Assembly (NCBI GenBank): GCA_026196495.1
Contig: JAPHSY010000013.1
Coordinates: 1-64,000, forward strand
Direction: 5' to 3'
Source of the DNA: Magnetovibrio sp.
Lineage (GTDB): Bacteria > Pseudomonadota > Alphaproteobacteria > Rhodospirillales > Magnetovibrionaceae
Length of the DNA stretch: 64,000 bases
A program made the translations under genes and the position numbers. Shown piece after piece: positions 1 through 8,997 of the stretch; position 1 is the first letter of the stretch, and the number at the start of each line of letters is the position of its first letter. The notes beneath the pieces were generated by a model. It did no database searches, was not told the DNA's origin, and saw only the letters and a program-made list of their open reading frames with translations.

Positions 1-1594
1 CCCTTCCGGGAGCAATGATGACGACTTGTTTGAAGGCTTAGGCGATCTTGATCAAATTGAAGCTGAAGCCGCTGAACGAACAGAGAAGGATGCGACGTCT
101 GCAGATGATGATGAGTTTGGCGATACATTTGACAGTGATTCCATGGATGATGAGCCGGACGTTCTGGATGAGTTTGACCAAGATGATGAGACTGACTTTG
201 CAGATCTCGATTCCGATGAGGCTCAAGATTTAGACTCAGAGACCATTGGCAAGGAAGCGCCAGACATTCCTGATTTTGATATGGATGATGTCTTCGGTGA
301 TGATGAAGACGAAGAAGAGGATGATGAGGAAGCCCAGAAGGCTAAGCTGAAAAAACTGCTGATCCTGGCTGGTGGTGGTGTCGGTGTGGCGGTGGTTTTG
401 GGTGGTGTTGCTTGGTGGGTGTTGGGTGGTGAACCTGCGGCGCCTGATGAACAAATGGTCCAACAAGGTACGTCCTCCCAATCCGGGACGGTCATTGATC
501 TTGGCGATTTGGTCCAGGAACAACCTGAATCTGTTGCGCCTATGCAATCTTCACAGCCATTGGATACGGGCTCGGCGATGACATCACCGCCGACGGGTGC
601 TGCACCACAACAGTATACACAATCTTCGGAAGTGGCGGATGCACAGGATGCGCCTGTTGCAACTGGGGAACAGGCTGAATTGCAGATGCATGGTCTTGCT
701 GTGCAGATGGAGCCGGGCGCAGGAGTGGTTATCCCGTCGGGGACCAGGGCTTCATTTGACATGGTGGCAGCTTGGCCAAAGTCGGGGGCATTGCAAGAGG
801 CACCCTTTAAAGAATTGATTCAAAATGGTGAACACGGTCCATTGCCGATCATTGGTGAGGATGGACTGACACCTTACGATGCGTATGCCCGACCTGAACC
901 GCGTGAGAAAAGTGGAAATCCCAAGGTTGCGCTTGTTATCACAGGGTTGGGGATGTCACGTGCTGCGACTGAGGCTGCCATTACAACAATGCCCCCAGAT
1001 GTGACTATGGCATTGAGTGTCTATGCTCGGGGGTTGGATTTCTGGGGCAAGCAAGCACGCCTGACGGGCCATGAGCTGCTTTTGGAAGTTCCTTCAGAAT
1101 CGGCTGATTTCCCTTTTTCAGACCCAGGCCCTAATGCACTTCAATCTTTAGCTCCACCGGAAAAAAACATCGAACAATTGGAATGGATGCTGAGTCGTAC
1201 AACTGGATATTATGGTGTCTTAACCACTTACGGCAGCAAATTTCTTTCGGTCGAAGAACAGGTGAAAGCGGTTATGGCGGCGATTAAAAAACGTGGCTTG
1301 ATGTATGTCGATGGTGGGGCACAGGATTCATTGGGGACTCGCGTTGCCTACAACGCCAAAACAAATTGGGCGACGGTTGAAATGACATTGGACAGTGTGC
1401 CGGGACGCGTAGCGCTGGATGCTAAACTGCTTGAGTTTGAAGAAATGGCCCGCAAGCGCGCTGTTGCTGTGGCCCGTGTGTCGGCGACACCTTTGACTTT
1501 GGAGCGTTTGTCTGTGTGGCTGCGTTCTTTGAAGGAAAAAAACCTAAAGTTGGTGCCATTATCGTCACTAGCCAATAAGCAACTCATCAGATAG
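1..1594 (+). CDS. Divergent polysaccharide deacetylase (YibQ/DUF610 family), 5'-truncated
   Basis: The reading frame is open from base 2 with no stop upstream, so the true start lies before the window; the first start-like codon inside is TTG at 26. From there the protein has about 105 very acidic residues (Asp/Glu runs), a basic KAKLKK stretch, one membrane segment (about residues 111-135), a Gln/Pro/Ser-rich linker, and from about residue 290 a NodB-like deacetylase fold beginning PKVALVITGLG. Members of PF04748 resemble carbohydrate deacetylases, but their substrate is not established. The Asp pair often found after the first strand is here Thr-Gly, so catalysis is uncertain. rppH follows after 10 bases, as in other alphaproteobacteria where an S41 peptidase gene usually precedes this one. 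Confidence 0.85.
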   Translation, partial: PSGSNDDDLFEGLGDLDQIEAEAAERTEKDATSADDDEFGDTFDSDSMDDEPDVLDEFDQDDETDFADLDSDEAQDLDSETIGKEAPDIPDFDMDDVFGDDEDEEEDDEEAQKAKLKKLLILAGGGVGVAVVLGGVAWWVLGGEPAAPDEQMVQQGTSSQSGTVIDLGDLVQEQPESVAPMQSSQPLDTGSAMTSPPTGAAPQQYTQSSEVADAQDAPVATGEQAELQMHGLAVQMEPGAGVVIPSGTRASFDMVAAWPKSGALQEAPFKELIQNGEHGPLPIIGEDGLTPYDAYARPEPREKSGNPKVALVITGLGMSRAATEAAITTMPPDVTMALSVYARGLDFWGKQARLTGHELLLEVPSESADFPFSDPGPNALQSLAPPEKNIEQLEWMLSRTTGYYGVLTTYGSKFLSVEEQVKAVMAAIKKRGLMYVDGGAQDSLGTRVAYNAKTNWATVEMTLDSVPGRVALDAKLLEFEEMARKRAVAVARVSATPLTLERLSVWLRSLKEKNLKLVPLSSLANKQLIR

Positions 1595-1604
1595 AACCGT
1601 TCTC

Positions 1605-2084
1605 ATGAAAAAGAAAGATCTTCCATACCGTCTAGGCGTTGGCGCTGTGTTGCTCAATACTGATGGTCTTGTTTTTGTGGCACAACGTATTGACACTCCC
1701 GGCGCATGGCAGCTGCCCCAAGGTGGTATTGATCAAGATGAAGACCCAGATGTTGCCGTCATGCGTGAATTGGCAGAGGAAATCGGAACAAACGACGCCG
1801 AAGTGATTGCCAAAACAGAGGATTGGCTGGCCTACGACCTGCCCAAAGATGTACGCAAAAAAGTCTGGAAAGGTCGTTATCGTGGACAAAAGCAGATGTG
1901 GTACGCCATGCGCTTTAAGGGCGAAGACCGCGACATCAACTTAGAAGCTCACAAGCATCCAGAATTTTCTGAGTGGCGCTGGGTTGAAATGAAAGAGTTG
2001 CCGGAATTGATCGTGCCGTTTAAACGCGATCTTTATCAAGGTATCGTTGATGCGTTTATCCATCTTGCCGGGACCAAGGCTTAG
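1605..2084 (+). CDS. rppH: RNA pyrophosphohydrolase RppH
   Basis: 159-residue NUDIX hydrolase that removes pyrophosphate from the 5' end of triphosphorylated transcripts and so opens them to RNase E decay; cytoplasmic. The NUDIX box is intact (GGIDQDEDPDVAVMRELAEE, then IG), and the N-terminus YRLGVGAVLLN and the WQLPQGG strand are typical of RppH rather than of the CoA or ADP-ribose NUDIX groups. Length matches the family. The gene starts 10 bases after the deacetylase-like gene, probably in one transcript. A stem-loop with one bulge (about 2077-2103) overlaps its stop codon. Confidence 0.95.
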   Translation: MKKKDLPYRLGVGAVLLNTDGLVFVAQRIDTPGAWQLPQGGIDQDEDPDVAVMRELAEEIGTNDAEVIAKTEDWLAYDLPKDVRKKVWKGRYRGQKQMWYAMRFKGEDRDINLEAHKHPEFSEWRWVEMKELPELIVPFKRDLYQGIVDAFIHLAGTKA

Positions 2085-2124
2085 CGCCTTATGCTAAGGC
2101 CTACATTTAAGGAACGATAACCAC

Positions 2125-3102
2125 ATGAGTTATTTACAAGTCGTCATAGGCTTTGTTTTGTTGCTGGGCGGGGCCGAATTCTTGGTTCGCGGCGCGGTTC
2201 AAATCTCCGTCAAGTTGGGCCTATCGACCCTGTTGATCGGTATGACGGTTGTGGCCTTTGGCACTTCGGCACCGGAATTTATGGTCAGTCTTAGTGCGGC
2301 GTTGGATGGCTCGTCTGCGATGGCACTGGGCAATGTGGTGGGGTCTAACATCGCCAATATATGGCTAATTTTGGGTGCGACGGCCCTGTTGGCGCCGATT
2401 GTGGTTGATACCCGTGCCGTTATTCGTGATGGCCTGATGTTAACGGGTGCCACGGCGTTGTTTACTTGGTTGTGCCTTTCTGAAAGCGTATCGCGCTTTG
2501 AAGGCGGGTTGATGATTGTGTTCTTGTTGGGGTATTTCTTGCGCTCTTATTTACGGGAACGCAAAAACAGTGTTGCAAGTGCCGATTTGCACGAACGCGA
2601 GGCAGAAGAATTCCAAGATATAAAGATGTCTGCGCCGATGGCGTGGTTGGGTCTCATTGGTGGTATGATTGCTTTGGCCATTGGTGCAGACCAACTGGTG
2701 ACTGGGGGAAGTGAAATTGCCCGTGGTTTCGGCGTGTCGGAAGAAGTGATAGGTCTGACCTTGATTGCTTTTGGGACGTCTTTACCAGAATTGGCAGCAT
2801 CGGGGATGGCTGCGTGGCGTGGCCACACGGATGTTGCCATTGGCAATGTTATTGGTTCGAACCTCTTCAATACCTTAGGTGTGGTTGGTGGCGTGGCGTT
2901 GATTTTACCCTTGGATGTTCCGCAGCAATTGGTTGATTTCGACCTGTGGGTAATGATGGCCGCGACCTTGGTGATCTTGGCGTATTTGGCGTTGGGGCAA
3001 CGGATGGCACGGCGTGAAGGGGCGTTTTTCTTGGGGGCATATGGGCTTTACATTGCAGCTCAGGTTGTTGGTGTCGACAAAGTGATGGCCTTGATCAGCT
3101 AA
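2125..3102 (+). CDS. Calcium/sodium antiporter (YrbG-type, CaCA family)
   Basis: 325-residue integral inner-membrane protein with about ten hydrophobic helices arranged as two homologous halves. Each half carries the family's alpha-repeat: GTSAPEF with GNVVGSNIANI in the first, and GTSLPEL with GNVIGSNLFNT in the second. The acidic residues in these repeats bind the transported cation in known exchangers. A charged cytoplasmic loop (about residues 143-167) joins the halves. E. coli YrbG belongs to the same family, but its ion preference has not been settled, so the substrate here is inferred. Forty bases separate it from rppH. Confidence 0.9.
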   Translation: MSYLQVVIGFVLLLGGAEFLVRGAVQISVKLGLSTLLIGMTVVAFGTSAPEFMVSLSAALDGSSAMALGNVVGSNIANIWLILGATALLAPIVVDTRAVIRDGLMLTGATALFTWLCLSESVSRFEGGLMIVFLLGYFLRSYLRERKNSVASADLHEREAEEFQDIKMSAPMAWLGLIGGMIALAIGADQLVTGGSEIARGFGVSEEVIGLTLIAFGTSLPELAASGMAAWRGHTDVAIGNVIGSNLFNTLGVVGGVALILPLDVPQQLVDFDLWVMMAATLVILAYLALGQRMARREGAFFLGAYGLYIAAQVVGVDKVMALIS

Positions 3103-3225
3103 GTTTATAGAAATTCAATTGCGTATAGCCTTGATGCACCCCTGGAAGCCTTTGGTTTTATAGGGCTAATTCTTAAGAGTATTCGGGGGCTTGCATCATA
3201 GACGGTCTTCCCCCATTCTCCGCAT

Positions 3226-3993
3226 ATGGAAAAAGGTTATCCCAATGTATTGATCACGGGTGCGTCGCACCGGATTGGACGCGCCATCGCGTTTGATTTG
3301 GCGGCACATGGTTTTGGCGTGGCGGTGCATTATAAAAATTCTCCGAAAGAGGCTGATGAACTGGTTGCCTCTATTCACGAAGTGGGTGGACGTGCGGTTA
3401 AGGTTGAGGCTGACTTATCTAATGAGAATGAAGTTAAGGCGATTATTCCTGCAGCCACCGAAGTATTGGGCCCGCTAACGGCCTTGATCAACAATGCGTC
3501 TACGTTTGAAAATGATACAGTTGAAAATGCCACCCGTGAGACTTGGGATATGCATATGGACGTGAACTTGCGGGCACCCTTTGTGTTGTCGCAAATATTT
3601 GCGGAGCAATTGCCCGAAGGTTTAGAAGGTTCCATTGTTAATTTGTTGGACCAGCGGGTGTGGAATTTAACACCGTTTTTTATGTCTTACACGGTCTCCA
3701 AAGCGGCCCTTTGGACGTTGACCCAAACTTTGGCTTTGGCTTTGGCCCCTAAAATCCGGGTGAATGCCGTTGGACCAGGGCCTACCATAAAAAATGTACG
3801 CCAAAGTGAAGATGATTTTGCACGTCAATGGTCGGAAATTCCCTTAGGGCGCCGTGTGATGCCGGAAGAAATTGCCGATGCGGTTCGTTTTATCATCAAT
3901 GCACCATCCATGACGGGGCAAATGATAGCCATGGACGGTGGTCAGCACTTGGGATGGGCCCAGGCTTCCAACCTCAAAGGTCCCAACGAATAA
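3226..3993 (+). CDS. SDR oxidoreductase, pteridine/dihydromonapterin reductase type (FolM/PTR1-like)
   Basis: 255-residue Rossmann-fold enzyme. The nucleotide motif is TGASHRIG, with Arg16 where NADPH-using pteridine reductases have Arg. The active site reads Asp142, Tyr155, Lys159 (LLDQRV... then SYTVSK). An Asp 13 residues before the Tyr, in place of the usual SDR serine, is the arrangement of PTR1 and FolM. folB lies 61 bases downstream, which supports a role in reducing dihydromonapterin, dihydrobiopterin or dihydrofolate. The start ATG at 3226 gives the normal N-terminus. Confidence is high for the SDR fold and moderate for the pterin substrate. Confidence 0.85.
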   Translation: MEKGYPNVLITGASHRIGRAIAFDLAAHGFGVAVHYKNSPKEADELVASIHEVGGRAVKVEADLSNENEVKAIIPAATEVLGPLTALINNASTFENDTVENATRETWDMHMDVNLRAPFVLSQIFAEQLPEGLEGSIVNLLDQRVWNLTPFFMSYTVSKAALWTLTQTLALALAPKIRVNAVGPGPTIKNVRQSEDDFARQWSEIPLGRRVMPEEIADAVRFIINAPSMTGQMIAMDGGQHLGWAQASNLKGPNE

Positions 3994-4054
3994 TCGCGAA
4001 ACGCCCCGGCGAATGTCGCCAATTGACAGACTAATTTTTTGAAAAGAACACACC

Positions 4055-4477
4055 ATGAGCACCCCAAACGTTCGTCTTGTACCCTCCCCCGCAATTGCTG
4101 ATGCCCGCGCGGGTATTCGCCACGTATTTGTGCGTGACTTGGTGGTCGATACATTTATTGGGGTGTATGACTTCGAAAAGGACAACAAGCAGCGCGTGCG
4201 TTTGAACCTTGATTTAGCTGTGTACGAAGGGGATGTTTCTTCGGTTGCCGATGATATTCAAAACGTAGTTTGCTACGAGAAAATAAGCAACGAAGTGCGC
4301 GCCGTCTGTGACAATGGTCACACCAATTTGGTGGAAACTTTGGCCGAAGAGATTGCTATTGTATGCCTTTCTCACGCCCAGGTCCGCTCTGTCCGTGTAA
4401 GGGTGGAAAAACTTGATGTCTTCGCAGATGCAGCAAGTGTCGGTGTGGAAATTGAACGCTTTAATCCTGAAGTATAG
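4055..4477 (+). CDS. folB: Dihydroneopterin aldolase FolB
   Basis: 140-residue enzyme of folate biosynthesis that cleaves 7,8-dihydroneopterin to 6-hydroxymethyl-7,8-dihydropterin and glycolaldehyde, and can epimerise at C2'. The first 20 or so residues are an unconserved extension; the fold starts at RHVFVRDLVVDTFIGVYDFE, with the expected IGVYDFEK and later the NLVETLAEEIA helix holding the catalytic Glu region. No folK or folP follows; only the pterin-type reductase upstream is linked to it. The next gene, uvrC, is 385 bases away. Confidence 0.93.
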   Translation: MSTPNVRLVPSPAIADARAGIRHVFVRDLVVDTFIGVYDFEKDNKQRVRLNLDLAVYEGDVSSVADDIQNVVCYEKISNEVRAVCDNGHTNLVETLAEEIAIVCLSHAQVRSVRVRVEKLDVFADAASVGVEIERFNPEV

Positions 4478-4862
4478 TTCACGTTTTACTTAAGTGTTCT
4501 TGTTACCCTTCTTAGTACTCATCTGTTGAGCTTTTTTGATCGGTTGTGCACAGCCGGATTCTTTGCTGTTCACATCGTTGATGTAACTTAAGTGACATGT
4601 CGGCTTAATCCGATTAACGTAGGTACTTTGAATAATTAAATAAAATCAATAAGTTAAGAAAATGCTTAAATATTGTGCAATTTGATGAATATGAGGGAGT
4701 CCTTAAGGATTTTCTTCAGCGGGGTGGTTTGTGCACAAACTTATCCACACCTTCCGTGGATAGTATGGCGGTCAAGGACCTTCATCACAAAAAGTAAAAA
4801 ACTCTTCATCCAAAAGTATGCAGAATCTTTGCGCCAAGCTATCAAACGGCGTAATTTGAGGC
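4478..4862. other. AT-rich intergenic region with DnaA-box-like and palindromic motifs
   Basis: This is a 385-base gap without a convincing gene. It holds a perfect TTATCCACA (4741-4749), the sequence of the consensus DnaA box, lying inside an inverted repeat TATCCAC-N7-GTGGATA (4742-4762). TTGTGCA motifs recur at 4544, 4673 and 4729 (the last a perfect 10-bp palindrome TTGTGCACAA), and the stretch about 4630-4690 is strongly AT-rich. It could be a protein-binding regulatory region for uvrC or an origin-like element. The flanking genes are not the usual alphaproteobacterial origin neighbours. Confidence 0.4.
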
Positions 4863-6809
4863 ATGCAAACGTCTGATGATTCCAGCTCTGAGAACGATGA
4901 AAACACCATTCCAGCACCGGAACCTGTTGTTCCTCAAGGTGTGGATGTTATTGAACATCATTTGAAGACCCTGCCATCTAAGCCCGGTGTCTATCGGATG
5001 TTGGGTGAGGCGGGCAAAGTTTTATATGTGGGCAAAGCTAAAAACCTCAAAAAACGTGTAGCAAGCTATACAAAACCGGATCGTCAGTCGGTTAGAATTC
5101 GCCGAATGGTAGCACAAACTCGATCTATGGAGTTTGTTACAACTCACACCGAAGCCGAAGCGTTGTTGCTGGAATCTAACCTGATTAAGAAGCTGGCACC
5201 GCGCTACAACATTCTATTACGTGACGATAAAAGTTTCCCTGAAATATTACTGACATCGGCTCATGGCTTTCCCAGGGTGTTGAAACACCGTGGAGCGCAC
5301 AAAGAAAAGGGCGAATACTTTGGCCCCTTTGCCAGCGTGTGGGCGGTGAATGAGACTCTGACAGTGCTGCAACGGGCGTTCTTGCTGCGTACTTGCACCG
5401 ATAATGTTTTTGCCAACCGCACTCGACCGTGTTTGCTGTATCAAATCAAGCGCTGCTCCGGTCCATGTGTTGAGGGTAAGATTGATCAAGGTGATTACAA
5501 TCAACTGGTGGAAGAGGCCCGCCAATTCTTACGCGGCAAAAGCCAAGACATCCAAAAGCGTTTGGCCGGACAGATGCAAACCGCTAGTGATGATATGGAA
5601 TATGAAAAAGCTGCAGAATATCGTGACCGTATTCGGGCTTTGACCCGTATTCAGCAACATCAAGACATCAATCCCGGCAGTGTCCAGGAGGCGGATGTCG
5701 TGGCTTTGCATGAAAAGAACGGTCTCAACTGCGTTCAAGTGTTCTTTTTTCGCGGTGGGCGTAATTTTGGCAATCGAGCTTATTTCCCGACTCAGGCCAA
5801 AGGCGAAGATGCCCCCCAGGTGTTGGAGGCTTTTTTGGGCCAGTTTTACGCTGCCCACAGGCCGCCGCGCGAAGTCTTACTGAGCCACACCATCCTCAAT
5901 ACTGAGCTGGTAGCCGATGCCTTGGCGGTACGGGCAGAGCGTAAAGTTAAGCTTAGCCGTCCTACCCGTGGGGATCGTGCGGCTTTGGTCAGTCATGCCA
6001 AAGACAATGCCCGGGATGCTTTGGCGCGTCGATCCGCGGAATATGCAACCCAGGAAAAGATGTTGGAAGACATAGCTGGGTTATTTGATCTGGATCATCC
6101 TCCTCAACGGATCGAGGTTTATGATAACTCCCACGTGTCCGGCACCAATGCTGTGGGTGCTATGGTTGTTGCCGGACCTGAAGGTTTTCGCAAAAATGCG
6201 TACCGCAAGTTCAATATCCGTGGTGCCTCCAATGCCGAGGCCGGTTCGGATGGGTTCTCGCCAGGTGACGATTACGCCATGATGCGTGAAGTTCTGACCC
6301 GACGGTTCAAGCGTGCCCTCAAGGATGTGGAAGACAATGATGGCCAGCGCGGGGCTGATTGGCCCGATTTGTTACTGATTGACGGTGGACGTGGGCAGCT
6401 GGGGATTGCTCTTGAGGTTTTGGATACTCTTGAAATCGAAGGGGTGACTGTGGCGGGTGTTGCCAAAGGTCCTGATCGTAATGCAGGACGCGAACAGATT
6501 TATCTGCCCGGCCAAGCGCCCAAGCAATTGCATGAACGTGACCCGGTGCTCTATTTCATTCAAAGACTCCGTGATGAAGCTCACCGTTTTGCGATCGGTA
6601 CCCACCGTGGGCGGCGCTCAAAAGCACAAACACATTCGAAATTGGATGATATTCCGTCCATCGGGGCTAAGCGGAAAAAGGCACTTTTGCATCATTTTGG
6701 CTCTGCCAAGGCGGTGGAAGAGGCTGGATTGGTGGATTTAGAGGCTGTCGAAGGTATTTCTACCTCAATCGCAAAACAAATTTATGATTGGTTTCATCCA
6801 GACGCTTAG
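4863..6809 (+). CDS. uvrC: Excinuclease ABC subunit UvrC
   Basis: 648-residue nucleotide-excision-repair endonuclease that makes both incisions around the lesion in the UvrB-DNA complex. Domains in order: a 35-residue non-conserved N-terminal extension; GIY-YIG nuclease (PGVYRML ... LYVGKAKNLKKR) for the 3' cut; a Cys-rich stretch (LLYQIKRCSGPC); a UvrB-binding UVR motif (about residues 235-265, MEYEKAAEYRDRI); the RNase H-like domain with YDNSHVSG and LLIDGGRGQL for the 5' cut; and a C-terminal helix-hairpin-helix pair (IPSIGAKRKKALLHHFGS). The start at 4863 is upstream of the conserved region; a later start is possible. pgsA follows after 86 bases. Confidence 0.96.
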   Translation: MQTSDDSSSENDENTIPAPEPVVPQGVDVIEHHLKTLPSKPGVYRMLGEAGKVLYVGKAKNLKKRVASYTKPDRQSVRIRRMVAQTRSMEFVTTHTEAEALLLESNLIKKLAPRYNILLRDDKSFPEILLTSAHGFPRVLKHRGAHKEKGEYFGPFASVWAVNETLTVLQRAFLLRTCTDNVFANRTRPCLLYQIKRCSGPCVEGKIDQGDYNQLVEEARQFLRGKSQDIQKRLAGQMQTASDDMEYEKAAEYRDRIRALTRIQQHQDINPGSVQEADVVALHEKNGLNCVQVFFFRGGRNFGNRAYFPTQAKGEDAPQVLEAFLGQFYAAHRPPREVLLSHTILNTELVADALAVRAERKVKLSRPTRGDRAALVSHAKDNARDALARRSAEYATQEKMLEDIAGLFDLDHPPQRIEVYDNSHVSGTNAVGAMVVAGPEGFRKNAYRKFNIRGASNAEAGSDGFSPGDDYAMMREVLTRRFKRALKDVEDNDGQRGADWPDLLLIDGGRGQLGIALEVLDTLEIEGVTVAGVAKGPDRNAGREQIYLPGQAPKQLHERDPVLYFIQRLRDEAHRFAIGTHRGRRSKAQTHSKLDDIPSIGAKRKKALLHHFGSAKAVEEAGLVDLEAVEGISTSIAKQIYDWFHPDA

Positions 6810-6895
6810 GGCGTTAGAATGCTCAACAACACAATAACAATAGCCTGGGCGTGTGGGCGCGCCTGAAACTTCAGTCTTTTACTTCGATATCATGT

Positions 6896-7480
6896 ATGAT
6901 TTTTAACATTCCAAATATTTTAACGGTTACGCGGATTCTTATTATTCCCGTGGTGTTGGGCTTTATTGCCTGGGGTGAGCCACTGGGGAACTGGTTGGCA
7001 TTTTGGGCTTACACATATGCCTGCATCACCGACTTTTTTGATGGATACTTGGCCCGTGCTTGGCATCAACAATCTGCCTTTGGGCGTTTTTTAGACCCCA
7101 TCGCAGACAAGTTGTTGGTGGCTGGCGTGTTGTTCATGTTGGTGGGTGTTGAAACCATTGATGCCATTCATATTTTGCCGGCAGCAATTATCTTGTGTCG
7201 CGAAATTCTGGTTTCGGGCCTACGTGAGTTTTTGGCCGAAGCCCAGGTGGGTTTGCCGGTCAGTATGTTGGCAAAGTGGAAAACCACCATTCAAATGCTG
7301 GCCTTGGGCTTTTTGATTGTGGGGGATGCTGGGCCTGATTTTGGCTTTGCGACCACATGGGAGATTGGTGCCTATGGTTTGTGGATAGCGGCCGTGATCA
7401 CCATCATTACTGGATATGACTATCTGCGTGCGGGCCTGCGCCATATCGCAGAAGCAGACGAAGCGAAGCAGGAAGACTAA
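6896..7480 (+). CDS. pgsA: CDP-diacylglycerol--glycerol-3-phosphate 3-phosphatidyltransferase
   Basis: Inner-membrane enzyme that makes phosphatidylglycerophosphate, the committed step to phosphatidylglycerol and cardiolipin. I chose ATG 6896 (194 residues, MIFNIPNILTVTRI) over an in-frame GTG at 6851, because pgsA products start just before the NIPNxLTxxR motif. The CDP-alcohol phosphotransferase signature is complete: DG-x2-AR-x8-G-x3-D-x3-D, here DGYLARA ... FGRFLDPIAD. Four to five hydrophobic segments follow. The stop is one base before the moeA start, so the two are probably cotranscribed. Confidence 0.95.
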   Translation: MIFNIPNILTVTRILIIPVVLGFIAWGEPLGNWLAFWAYTYACITDFFDGYLARAWHQQSAFGRFLDPIADKLLVAGVLFMLVGVETIDAIHILPAAIILCREILVSGLREFLAEAQVGLPVSMLAKWKTTIQMLALGFLIVGDAGPDFGFATTWEIGAYGLWIAAVITIITGYDYLRAGLRHIAEADEAKQED

Positions 7481-7481
7481 T

Positions 7482-8741
7482 ATGACGGGCTTACAAGACG
7501 ATTGTTTTCGCATTGGCGATGAATTGATGCCTTTTGAAGAAGGTATCGAAATTTTAAAATCACGTGCACAAATTGTGGTGAATACAGAAATGGTTTCGTT
7601 GGCCAATGCGCAGGGCCGCGTTCTGGCTGAAGATATCAGCGCACCGCGTGATGTCCCACCGCATGATAATTCTGCTGTTGATGGCTACGGCGTAAACTTC
7701 GCTGATTTGGCAAAAGATAGCGAAACCCGTTTGCCTGTGACAGCACGAATCGCGGCTGGCCATCCTCTGAATCGTCCGGCAAAAAGTGGTGAAGCCGTCC
7801 AAATTTTTACCGGTGCACCTGTACCGGAAGGAATGGACACAGTATTTATGCAAGAAGACATCGCGCTGGATGGTGACGATGTGATTTTACCGCCGGGCAT
7901 CAAACAGGGCGCCAATCGACGCAAGCAGGGTGAAGATGTGCGTGAAGGTGACATTATCATTCGCACCGGAAAGTTGATGCGCGCACAAGAAATAGGTTTG
8001 GCCGCATCTGTCGGTCGGGGCAAGGTAAAGGTCTTTACCAAGTTACGGGCTGCAATCTTTTCTACGGGTGATGAAGTGGCCGACCCGGTCTTTGATGAAG
8101 CTGGACCCGGTGCAATTTACGACGCCAATCGCTATACGGTTGGGGCATTGTTGCGGGGCTTGGGCTGTGAAGTCACGGATCTTGGCATTTTGCCGGATAA
8201 AGTGGCGGAAATCCGCTCTGCTTTGCATGATGCTGCGCCCGGACATGATTTGATCATCACATCCGGTGGTGTCAGTTTGGGTGAAGAAGATCACATTACG
8301 CACGTAGTACAAAGCTTAGGGCAGTTGGATTTCTGGCGTCTTGCCATTAAACCGGGCCGTCCGATGGCGTTGGGGAAAGTGGTGGATACGGCCTTTGTTG
8401 GGCTGCCGGGCAACCCAGTTGCCGCGATGGTGACGTTTATGCGCATAGCGCGACCGCTCATTCTGGCCTTGTCGGGGCGTGCAGATGTTGATCCCTTGGT
8501 TTATCAAATTCCGGCAGCCTTTGAGATGAGCAAGAAAAAAGGTCGGCGTGAATGGCTGCGTGCAAATGTGCAAGTCGACGATGCTGGTCGGACGAAAGTG
8601 CAAAAGTATCCGTCCCAAGGTTCGGGCATTTTGACCTCTATGGTGGCCAGCGATGGTCTGGTGGAATTGCCTGAAGATTTGGACCGGGTGAATGAGGGGG
8701 ATTTGGTTAATTTTTTACCGTTTGGGGAGATGACATCATGA
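7482..8741 (+). CDS. moeA: Molybdopterin molybdenumtransferase MoeA
   Basis: 419-residue cytoplasmic enzyme that inserts molybdate into adenylylated molybdopterin, the last step of Mo-molybdopterin cofactor formation. The frame is open upstream inside pgsA, but ATG 7482, one base after the pgsA stop, gives the normal N-terminus. Visible motifs: PPHDNSAVDGYGV near the start, GAPVPEGMDTVFMQED, the MPT-binding TSGGVSLGEEDH segment, and KPGRPMALG ... GLPGNPVA. The C-terminal domain IV is present. The stop overlaps the moaD start (ATGA), so translation of moeA, moaD and moaE looks coupled. Confidence 0.96.
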   Translation: MTGLQDDCFRIGDELMPFEEGIEILKSRAQIVVNTEMVSLANAQGRVLAEDISAPRDVPPHDNSAVDGYGVNFADLAKDSETRLPVTARIAAGHPLNRPAKSGEAVQIFTGAPVPEGMDTVFMQEDIALDGDDVILPPGIKQGANRRKQGEDVREGDIIIRTGKLMRAQEIGLAASVGRGKVKVFTKLRAAIFSTGDEVADPVFDEAGPGAIYDANRYTVGALLRGLGCEVTDLGILPDKVAEIRSALHDAAPGHDLIITSGGVSLGEEDHITHVVQSLGQLDFWRLAIKPGRPMALGKVVDTAFVGLPGNPVAAMVTFMRIARPLILALSGRADVDPLVYQIPAAFEMSKKKGRREWLRANVQVDDAGRTKVQKYPSQGSGILTSMVASDGLVELPEDLDRVNEGDLVNFLPFGEMTS

Positions 8742-8989
8742 AGGTCTTATATTTTGCCTGGTTAAAAGAAAAAACTGGGACCAGTCAAGAAGAGTTGGAT
8801 TTGCCAGAAGGTGTTAGCGACGTTGAGGGATTGATGCATTGGTTGCGTGATCGTGATAATGGCTTTGCCAGTGCCTTTTCTAAAGATGCCCTTATTCGTG
8901 TGGCTGTTAATCATGAATATGTTGAACAGGATCACGTTCTTGCAAATGGGGATGAGGTTGCGTTCTTCCCGCCAGTAACCGGGGGCTGA
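8738..8989 (+). CDS. moaD: Molybdopterin synthase small subunit MoaD
   Basis: 83-residue ubiquitin-like sulfur carrier. Its C-terminus, FFPPVTGG, ends in the diglycine that is adenylylated and then converted to thiocarboxylate, the sulfur donor for dithiolene formation on precursor Z (cPMP). Start ATG 8738 overlaps the moeA stop by four bases. It pairs with MoaE, encoded eight bases downstream. Length and C-terminus match the family exactly. Confidence 0.96.
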   Translation: MKVLYFAWLKEKTGTSQEELDLPEGVSDVEGLMHWLRDRDNGFASAFSKDALIRVAVNHEYVEQDHVLANGDEVAFFPPVTGG

Positions 8990-8997
8990 TCTGAAGC

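Noticed and set aside
4673-4876. 67-residue open frame between folB and uvrC
   Set aside because: TTG/ATG start without a ribosome-binding site; overlaps the uvrC start and motif-rich noncoding DNA; no family signs.
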